The notes beneath the pieces are model-generated. The model made no database searches. It was given only the letters and a program-made list of their open reading frames with translations, and was not told the origin of the DNA. Shown one piece after another: positions 58,699-64,000 of a DNA stretch of 64,000 nucleotides; the stretch's first letter is position 1, and every line of letters begins with the position of its first letter. The stretch is from M30B80 sp965656935 (GTDB lineage: Bacteria > Pseudomonadota > Alphaproteobacteria > Rhodobacterales > Rhodobacteraceae), in contig CBFHMG010000001.1 of the NCBI GenBank assembly GCA_965656935.1, positions 1-64,000 of the forward strand, given 5' to 3'. A program made the translations under genes and the position numbers.

Positions 58699-59193
58699 AT
58701 GGAGGTTGATCTTCTGATCGAGGCCGCCGAATGGGAGGGCGTGGATATCGAGGCTTTGGCCGAGATCGCATGCCCCGCCGCTTTGGAAGAATTCGGGCTT
58801 GATCCGAGCGGTTTTTGTATCAGCATTCTGGCCTGCAATGACGCGCGAATTTCTGAACTGAATACTGAATTTCGCGCAAAACCTGTTCCCACAAATGTTC
58901 TGTCATGGCCGTCCGAGGAGATTGATCTGCCCTTGGGTCAGCGCCCTGCCTTGCCCGAGCCTGACACCGCAGGCCCCCCGCATGAATTGGGTGATATCGC
59001 CATCGCCTATGAGACATGCGCGCGCGAAGCGGCCGAGCAATCCAAGCCGGTGGCGCAGCATGTCACCCATCTTTTGGTGCATTCCACCCTCCATCTGTTG
59101 GGTTTTGATCACATAAATGACGAAGACGCCCAATTGATGGAAGGTTTGGAGACACGCATCCTTGCAAAACTGGGTGTGCCTGACCCATATTGA
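58699..59193 (+). CDS. ybeY: rRNA maturation endoribonuclease YbeY
   Basis: A 164-residue zinc metalloprotein. The metal-binding signature H-x3-H-x5-H is present as HLLVHSTLHLLGFDH (about residues 117-131). It takes part in 16S rRNA 3'-end processing and ribosome quality control. It lies eight bases after phoH, and corC follows, the conserved phoH-ybeY-corC-lnt order. The protein is slightly longer than the shortest homologues owing to a loop near residues 75-95. Confidence 0.95.
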   Translation: MEVDLLIEAAEWEGVDIEALAEIACPAALEEFGLDPSGFCISILACNDARISELNTEFRAKPVPTNVLSWPSEEIDLPLGQRPALPEPDTAGPPHELGDIAIAYETCAREAAEQSKPVAQHVTHLLVHSTLHLLGFDHINDEDAQLMEGLETRILAKLGVPDPY

Positions 59194-59241
59194 GTGCAAC
59201 GGGTGTTCTTTAGGCCCGGTTGTTTTCATCGGAAAGGAGCC

Positions 59242-60141
59242 ATGAGCTCAAATCCTGATCCCTCGTCTATCGCGGCGCAGAGCGCGCCTGACCAAGATGA
59301 GACACTTGTTGAAAGGCCCGGCTTTCTGGCCCGCTTATTCGGCACGTCACCCCATTCAACGATCAACACTGCTGTAAGCGTAGCAAATGGTGCCGCCCTG
59401 ACTGAGGGCAGACCAAGTGGTCCGACCTCGTTCGGCATGTCCAATCTGCGCAGGTTGCGGGTTGAAGATGTATCGATTCCCCGCGTCGAGATTACGGCCA
59501 TTGGCAGCGATACATCGCTTGATGACCTTGTCGCCGTATTCCGTGAAAGCGGGAATACGCGTCTTCCCGTCTATGATGGTGAATTGGACAACCCGATTGG
59601 GCTGGTCCACCTGAAGGATATCGCGCTCAAGCATGGCTTCAATGGCAAGCCTGATGAATTTGACGTGTGCGAGAATATGCGCCCTTTGCTCTATGCGCCG
59701 CCCTCCATGCCAATCGGTGTGCTGCTGCAAAAAATGCAGAATGATCGCACGCATATGGCATTGGTCATTGATGAATATGGCGGTGTTGATGGTCTCGTCA
59801 CCATCGAAGATCTTATCGAACAAGTAATCGGTGAGATCGAGGATGAGCATGACGTGGAAGAAGACCGTCCTTGGTCCCTTGAGAAAGAAGGCTCCTACCT
59901 TGCTTTGGCACGCGCGCCTTTGGACGAGTTCGAAGCTGAAATCGGATTGCGCCTTCTGGAAGAGGGTGAGGACGAGGAAATCGACACGCTCGGCGGGTTG
60001 GTCTTCAAACTGACGGGCCGCGTGCCGACCCGTGGTGAAGTTGTGCGCCACAGTTCAGGCGCCGAATTCGAGGTCATCGACGCAGATCCGCGCCGTATCA
60101 AGCGCTTGCGTGTGCGTATCCCCAAAGGGCTGACCGCTTGA
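59242..60141 (+). CDS. ybeX: CorC/YbeX CBS-domain protein
   Basis: A 299-residue protein with two CBS domains (about residues 75-195: VSIPRVEITAIGSDTSLDDL and DRTHMALVIDEYGGVDGLVT) and a C-terminal CorC/HlyC transporter-associated domain (about 210-295, ending DADPRRIKRLRVRIPKG). It has no membrane segment. Family members are linked to magnesium/cobalt efflux and to ribosome function. The ATG at 59242 has a strong GGAAAGGAGC site. It overlaps lnt by four bases (TTGA). Confidence 0.92.
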   Translation: MSSNPDPSSIAAQSAPDQDETLVERPGFLARLFGTSPHSTINTAVSVANGAALTEGRPSGPTSFGMSNLRRLRVEDVSIPRVEITAIGSDTSLDDLVAVFRESGNTRLPVYDGELDNPIGLVHLKDIALKHGFNGKPDEFDVCENMRPLLYAPPSMPIGVLLQKMQNDRTHMALVIDEYGGVDGLVTIEDLIEQVIGEIEDEHDVEEDRPWSLEKEGSYLALARAPLDEFEAEIGLRLLEEGEDEEIDTLGGLVFKLTGRVPTRGEVVRHSSGAEFEVIDADPRRIKRLRVRIPKGLTA

Positions 60142-61697
60142 GCCCGAGGGTGGATCGCGTGGCGGGTTTTGGAATGCGATCCACGGCTTTCATGGTTTTG
60201 CTTTGCGCCCTTGCAGGCGCTTTGGCGGGGTTGGGGCAGGCCCCTTTTGATCTGTGGTATATCAGTCTGCCAGCCTTTGCGGCCCTTATGGCTTTGGTCG
60301 TTCAATCCGCATCCACGCGCCAATCCGTGTTGCGCGCTTGGGTCGGCGGGGCTGCCTATTTCGCGATAAGCCTGCATTGGATTGTTGAGCCCTTCTTTGT
60401 CGACGCCGCCCGTCATGGCTGGATGGCGCCTTTTGCGCTGATCTTTATGGCCTTTGGCTTGGCTCTGTTCTGGGCGGCTCCCGCTTGGGGGGCTGCGCGC
60501 TTTTTATCAAACGCTGCTCTGCCTATCCGCTTGGCCGCTTTCGCGAGCCTCATGGTGCTTGGGGAATATGCCCGCGCCACTGTTTTGACGGGGTTTCCTT
60601 GGGCCCATCCCGGTCATGTGTTGATTGATACAGGCAGTTTGCGGCTGGCGGCTGTCTTTGGCCCGCATGGGTTAAACGCCTATCTGCTTGGGGTGGCGGC
60701 CGTTGTGGCATGGTTGGCACAGCGACATGCTGCACGGGTTTGGGCGGCGGTTGTGGTGGCGGGTTTCACGGCGATCGGGCTGGTTCCCTACGCCGCGCCC
60801 GCAGAGGACGGGGCGGTTGAGCAACCTTCCCGCGTGCGGCTGGTTCAGCCCAATGCGCCCCAGCATTTGAAATGGCGCGCAGATATGATCCCCGTCTTTT
60901 ATGAACGCGCAGTGGAGTTGACGCGCGGTGCGCAAGACGGGTCGGCCATTGATCTTGTGGTCTGGCCCGAGACGGCACTTGCCGCAATTCTCAACCAGTC
61001 CGAGCAAGCCCGCAGTGACATTTCGGAGGCCGCCGGCCCCGCGCCCGTTATCCTTGGTGGCCAGCGTTTGGGGGAAAGCGGCGGGTTCAACACCTTGGCG
61101 GTTCTGGATGAGATGGGTGCAATCGTCGATATTTACGACAAGCACCATCTTGTGCCCTTCGGGGAATACATGCCGCTTCGACCGCTTGCGCAGCGTTTTG
61201 GGCTGCGCGGCCTCGCGGAAATGATGGGCGGTGGCTATACTGCAGGCAGCGGGCCGCGCCTCATTGATATGGGCGACGGGCTTGGCGAGATTTTCCCTAT
61301 GATCTGCTATGAAGCGATTTTTCCGGGATATATCCGCCAGACCGAGCGGCCGGACTGGATGCTGCACATCACCAATGATGCGTGGTTCGGTACTTTTTCG
61401 GGGCCATACCAACATCTTGCCATCACGCGGTTGCGCGCGGCCGAGCAAGGCATCCCAGTGCTGCGCGCGGCAAATACAGGCATTTCAGGAGTGATTGATG
61501 CACGCGGGCAGATCAGAGCGTCGATACCCTTGGGGCAGGCAGGGTTTCTGGATGTCTCTGTGCCGCCCGCTTTGCCGCCTACGCTGTATGCGCGGCTCTC
61601 GGATTGGCCGATATTGATCATTGTTTTTGCAACACTTGGCCTGTGCGCGGTTGCGCGGCGCAAAACCTCCATTGATCCTTCGGGCAGTTCTGCGTAA
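60138..61697 (+). CDS. lnt: Apolipoprotein N-acyltransferase Lnt
   Basis: A 519-residue inner-membrane enzyme that adds the third acyl chain to lipoproteins. About seven membrane helices precede the nitrilase-fold periplasmic domain. The catalytic triad is visible as Glu in VVWPETALAA, Lys in YDKHHLVPFGEYMPL and Cys in PMICYEAIFPG. The start is uncertain: a TTG at 60138 overlaps corC, and an ATG at 60174 (codon 13) or internal GTGs are alternatives. It is the last gene of the phoH-lnt operon. Confidence 0.94.
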   Translation: MSPRVDRVAGFGMRSTAFMVLLCALAGALAGLGQAPFDLWYISLPAFAALMALVVQSASTRQSVLRAWVGGAAYFAISLHWIVEPFFVDAARHGWMAPFALIFMAFGLALFWAAPAWGAARFLSNAALPIRLAAFASLMVLGEYARATVLTGFPWAHPGHVLIDTGSLRLAAVFGPHGLNAYLLGVAAVVAWLAQRHAARVWAAVVVAGFTAIGLVPYAAPAEDGAVEQPSRVRLVQPNAPQHLKWRADMIPVFYERAVELTRGAQDGSAIDLVVWPETALAAILNQSEQARSDISEAAGPAPVILGGQRLGESGGFNTLAVLDEMGAIVDIYDKHHLVPFGEYMPLRPLAQRFGLRGLAEMMGGGYTAGSGPRLIDMGDGLGEIFPMICYEAIFPGYIRQTERPDWMLHITNDAWFGTFSGPYQHLAITRLRAAEQGIPVLRAANTGISGVIDARGQIRASIPLGQAGFLDVSVPPALPPTLYARLSDWPILIIVFATLGLCAVARRKTSIDPSGSSA

Positions 61698-61712
61698 GGC
61701 GGTGCAATCAAG

Positions 61713-61759
61713 GCCCCACAACGGCTTCCTGACGTGGGTGCATAACATAAATGGAGCAT
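61713..61759 (+). ncRNA. SAM/SAH riboswitch upstream of metK
   Basis: The leader contains CCCACAACGGCTTCCTGACG (61715-61734) followed by TGGG and, 14 bases later, ATGGAGCA. This matches the SAM/SAH riboswitch consensus (ACAACGGCUUCCUG-R-CGUG and AAUGGAGCA), which is found before metK in Rhodobacterales. The helix is CCCAC (61715-61719) with GTGGG (61734-61738). A pseudoknot pairs GCTTC (61724-61728) with GGAGC (61753-61757), which covers the Shine-Dalgarno sequence. Bound SAM or SAH should block translation of metK. Confidence 0.9.
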
Positions 61760-61762
61760 TTC

Positions 61763-62944
61763 ATGGCCCGTAAAGACTACGTTTTCACTTCCGAGTCCGT
61801 CTCGGAAGGACACCCCGATAAAGTCTGTGACCGTATTTCCGACGCCGTTCTGGACGCATTCCTCGCGGAAGAGCCCGAAGCGCGTGTTGCTTGCGAAACA
61901 TTCGCCACCACGAACCGCGTTGTTATCGGCGGTGAGGTTGGCCTGTCCAACCCCGATAAGCTCAAGGATTATATGGGCCGAATCGAGGATATCACACGCG
62001 CTTGTATCAAGGATATCGGTTATGAGCAGGATAAGTTCCATTGGAACACCTGCGAAGTTACCAACCTTCTGCATGAGCAATCGGCCCATATCGCCCAAGG
62101 CGTGGATGCGGCTAGCGATAAAGATGAAGGGGCGGGTGACCAAGGGATCATGTTCGGTTTCGCAACTGACGAGACTGATGCCCTGATGCCTGCGCCGATC
62201 CAGTATTCGCATGCGATCCTGCGCCGTTTGGCAGAAGTTCGGAAATCAGGTGCCGAGCCGACCCTCGGGCCTGATGCGAAATCACAGCTTTCGGTGCGCT
62301 ATGAAAATGGCAAGCCTGTTGGTGTGACCTCGCTGGTTTTGTCGACACAGCATCTTGATCCTGCCATGACATCTGCCGATGTGCGCGCTGTGGTTGAGCC
62401 TTACATCACCGAAGTCCTGCCCGAGGGCTGGCTGACTGCCGAGACCGAATGGCATGTGAATCCGACCGGTAAATTTGTAATCGGCGGCCCCGATGGGGAT
62501 GCAGGCCTCACGGGTCGTAAGATCATCGTTGATACCTATGGTGGCGCGGCCCCGCATGGTGGTGGTGCCTTTTCGGGTAAAGACCCGACCAAGGTTGACC
62601 GCTCGGCGGCTTATGCCGCGCGTTATCTGGCTAAGAACGTAGTTGCTGCTGGTATGGCCAGCCGCTGCACGATCCAGCTGTCTTATGCGATTGGTGTGTC
62701 CAAGCCTTTGTCCATCTATGCCGATACGCATGGCACGGGCCAAGTTGATGAGGCTGCGATCGAGCGTGCTGTTGCGCAAGCGATGGATCTGACGCCACGC
62801 GGTATCCGTCTGCATCTGGGCATGAACAAGCCGATCTATGCACGCACTGCAGCCTATGGCCATTTCGGGCGTGAGCCCGAGGCTGATGGCGGCTTCTCAT
62901 GGGAAAAGACCGATCTGGTTGATGCCCTGAAAGCGGCTGTTTAA
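61763..62944 (+). CDS. metK: S-adenosylmethionine synthetase MetK
   Basis: A 393-residue enzyme that makes SAM from methionine and ATP. Signatures are SESVSEGHPDKVCDRISDA near the N-terminus, GAGDQGIMFGFATDE, and GGGAFSGKDPTKVDRSAAY. The ATG at 61763 starts MARKDYVFTSES; an in-frame ATG at 61751 lies inside the riboswitch Shine-Dalgarno region and is rejected. Expression is controlled by the SAM/SAH riboswitch, closing a product feedback loop. A hairpin follows the stop. Confidence 0.97.
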   Translation: MARKDYVFTSESVSEGHPDKVCDRISDAVLDAFLAEEPEARVACETFATTNRVVIGGEVGLSNPDKLKDYMGRIEDITRACIKDIGYEQDKFHWNTCEVTNLLHEQSAHIAQGVDAASDKDEGAGDQGIMFGFATDETDALMPAPIQYSHAILRRLAEVRKSGAEPTLGPDAKSQLSVRYENGKPVGVTSLVLSTQHLDPAMTSADVRAVVEPYITEVLPEGWLTAETEWHVNPTGKFVIGGPDGDAGLTGRKIIVDTYGGAAPHGGGAFSGKDPTKVDRSAAYAARYLAKNVVAAGMASRCTIQLSYAIGVSKPLSIYADTHGTGQVDEAAIERAVAQAMDLTPRGIRLHLGMNKPIYARTAAYGHFGREPEADGGFSWEKTDLVDALKAAV

Positions 62945-62970
62945 GCGCGCTGTGATCTAGATAGACTCTA

Positions 62971-62998
62971 AAGGCCCCGACATATCTGTTGGGGCCTT
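62971..62998 (+). terminator. Hairpin after metK
   Basis: Stem AAGGCCCCGACA / TGTTGGGGCCTT (12 bp including one G-T pair) with a TATC loop, 26 bases after the metK stop. The following bases are AACATTTG, so it lacks a T run and may work as a weak terminator or stabiliser before trmB. Confidence 0.7.
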
Positions 62999-63008
62999 AA
63001 CATTTGTG

Positions 63009-63707
63009 ATGAGCATGAAACGACCGCATCGAAATTTTTATGGACGCCGCAAGGGCAAACATCTGCGAGACAGCCAAGAGCTCTATCTGGAACAAGACCT
63101 TGCAGCTCTCTCGCCGGGCCTTGTGGATTGGGATGTGAATCCCGAGCGCCAACCGCTGCGCACGGATGAGATATTTGCTGGCAAGGATGTCTGGCTGGAG
63201 GTTGGTTTTGGCGGGGGTGAGCATATGGTTCATCAGGCCGAGCAAAACCCCGATATCGGGATCATCGGATGTGAGCCTTATATCAACGGCGTGGCGATGC
63301 TCTTGGGCAAGATCAGAACGGCGGGTGTCGAAAACCTGCGTGTCTATCCCGGAGATGTGCGGGACATGTTTGATGTTTTGCCTGATGCCTCGATCTCGAA
63401 AGCCTTCTTGCTCTATCCCGACCCTTGGCCAAAATCGCGCCACCATCGCCGTCGCTTTGTGACGCCTGAGCATCTTGAGCCGCTGAACCGCGTGCTCAAA
63501 CCCGGTGCGATTTTTCGCGTGGCCACGGATATTGCCGATTATGTCCGCCAGACGCTGGAAGAAGTGCCCAAACAGGGCTTTGAGTGGTTGGCTGAAGGAG
63601 CATCAGATTGGCGCGTGCCTTGGGATGACTGGATTTCGACCCGCTACGAGCAAAAGGCTTTGCGCGAAGGCCGCCCGCCTCATTATCTGACGTTCCGTAA
63701 ACGTTAA
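63009..63707 (+). CDS. trmB: tRNA (guanine-N7-)-methyltransferase TrmB
   Basis: A 232-residue SAM-dependent enzyme that makes m7G46 in tRNA. The SAM-binding motif is VWLEVGFGGGEHMVHQAEQ (about residues 62-80) and the family signature is LLYPDPWPKSRHHRRRF (about 135-151). It starts at an ATG at 63009, or at nearby GTG 63006 or ATG 63015. It is followed by tandem hairpins. Placement after metK is a loose functional link (SAM use). Confidence 0.95.
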   Translation: MSMKRPHRNFYGRRKGKHLRDSQELYLEQDLAALSPGLVDWDVNPERQPLRTDEIFAGKDVWLEVGFGGGEHMVHQAEQNPDIGIIGCEPYINGVAMLLGKIRTAGVENLRVYPGDVRDMFDVLPDASISKAFLLYPDPWPKSRHHRRRFVTPEHLEPLNRVLKPGAIFRVATDIADYVRQTLEEVPKQGFEWLAEGASDWRVPWDDWISTRYEQKALREGRPPHYLTFRKR

Positions 63708-63709
63708 AG

Positions 63710-63743
63710 GGGGGCTTGCTGCCCCCAATGGCCTTTGGCCATT
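63710..63743 (+). terminator. Tandem hairpins after trmB
   Basis: GGGGGC-TTGCT-GCCCCC (63710-63726) is followed without a gap by AATGGCC-TTT-GGCCATT (63727-63743) and then TTCCCCC. The first G run could also pair with the last C run to form a larger three-way structure. It directly precedes the second copy of the short intergenic repeat and is the likely end of the trmB transcript. Confidence 0.65.
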
Positions 63744-63751
63744 TCCCCCGC

Positions 63752-63772
63752 TCGTATTTTTGGAAAGATGAA
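63752..63772 (+). repeat. Short intergenic repeat, copy 2
   Basis: The 21 bases TCGTATTTTTGGAAAGATGA plus A are identical to the minus-strand copy at 34998-35018. This copy lies between the trmB hairpins and aroA, in the direction of transcription and 69 bases before the aroA start. Confidence 0.8.
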
Positions 63773-63841
63773 GTCAGGGGTGTGGACGGGATTGCCGCCG
63801 CGGTCTATCAGGCTGATGACGTTTAAATTGAGGAATATCGC

Positions 63842-64000
63842 ATGTCGTCCCATGGTGATCCTGTCCCGATGATCTCGCATAAATCTGGCCCATTGGCTGG
63901 GGTGGCCGAGGTTCCGGGTGACAAGTCGATCTCGCATCGCAGTTTGATTCTTGGCGCTATGGCTGTGGGTGAGACCAAGATCACAGGGCTGTTGGAAGGT
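63842..64000 (+). CDS. aroA: 3-phosphoshikimate 1-carboxyvinyltransferase AroA (partial)
   Basis: The first 53 codons of EPSP synthase (MSSHGDPVPMISHKSGPLAG, then VAEVPGDKSISHRSLILGAMA). The motif PGDKSISHR contains the Lys, Ser and Arg that bind shikimate 3-phosphate and PEP, so identification is firm. The enzyme makes EPSP in the aromatic amino acid pathway. The gene runs off the right edge. The start at 63842 (ATGTCGTCC) follows GAGGAATATCGC. Confidence 0.95.
   Translation, partial: MSSHGDPVPMISHKSGPLAGVAEVPGDKSISHRSLILGAMAVGETKITGLLEG

Noticed and set aside
1..64000. CRISPR arrays, tRNA or rRNA genes, intact transposases
   Set aside because: No regularly spaced repeats, no tRNA cloverleaf or rRNA sequence, and no transposase-like protein was recognised.

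Overview
The window is about 64 kb of a GC-rich, densely packed alphaproteobacterial chromosome, most likely from the Rhodobacterales (Roseobacter-type Rhodobacteraceae). This rests on the gene families (DmdA-like/GcvT protein, fdsGBACD formate dehydrogenase, urtABCDE, ArsJ/GAPDH), a SAM/SAH riboswitch in front of metK (an element known from Rhodobacterales), and a short intergenic motif ending in GGAAAGATGA that I associate with that order. No rRNA, tRNA, CRISPR array, phage or intact insertion sequence was found.

Layout. 0-4 kb: AT-richer and gene-poor, with the N-terminus of a large acidic repeat-type protein running off the left edge, an Lrp/AsnC regulator with a DmdA-like tetrahydrofolate enzyme, and a small secreted protein. 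4.2-22.8 kb: organophosphonate uptake and degradation. It starts with phnCDE1E2, a hexapeptide acyltransferase and a MazG-like enzyme. It is then interrupted by a Tat-exported beta-carbonic anhydrase and an arsenate-detoxification operon (ArsR-ArsC fusion, GAPDH, ArsJ). It resumes with phnF divergent from phnGHI-HAD-phnJ-transglutaminase-phnKLN, and ends with a DUF1045 2H phosphoesterase divergent from phnM. Two Pho-box-like sites precede phnC. 22.8-23.4 kb: hairpin-rich spacer with two small remnant-like reading frames.

23.4-31 kb: an IclR regulator, the urea ABC transporter urtABCDE (minus strand) and a divergent LysR regulator. 31-38 kb: NAD-linked molybdenum formate dehydrogenase fdsGBA-fdhD-fdsD with its LysR regulator. 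38-43.8 kb: a PotABCD-like polyamine-type ABC transporter with a DUF1330 gene inside the operon. 44-47 kb: MsbA-like exporter, GNAT acetyltransferase and a CopD/HemJ-like membrane protein. 47-51 kb: glycolate oxidase glcDEF. 51-55 kb: secreted trypsin-like protease, an Hsp20 chaperone behind a ROSE-type RNA thermometer, an MFS transporter and a glycosyltransferase-like protein. 55-64 kb: housekeeping genes miaB, an OmpA/lipoprotein pair, phoH-ybeY-corC-lnt, metK, trmB and the start of aroA.

The genes form nutrient-scavenging modules typical of a marine heterotroph: phosphorus from phosphonates, nitrogen from urea and polyamines, and carbon or energy from formate, glycolate and C1/sulfonium compounds. 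The most unusual part is the C-P lyase locus: a transglutaminase-fold protein with an intact Cys-His-Asp triad sits between phnJ and phnK, a HAD phosphatase sits between phnI and phnJ, no phnP is visible, and arsenate detoxification genes lie inside the locus.
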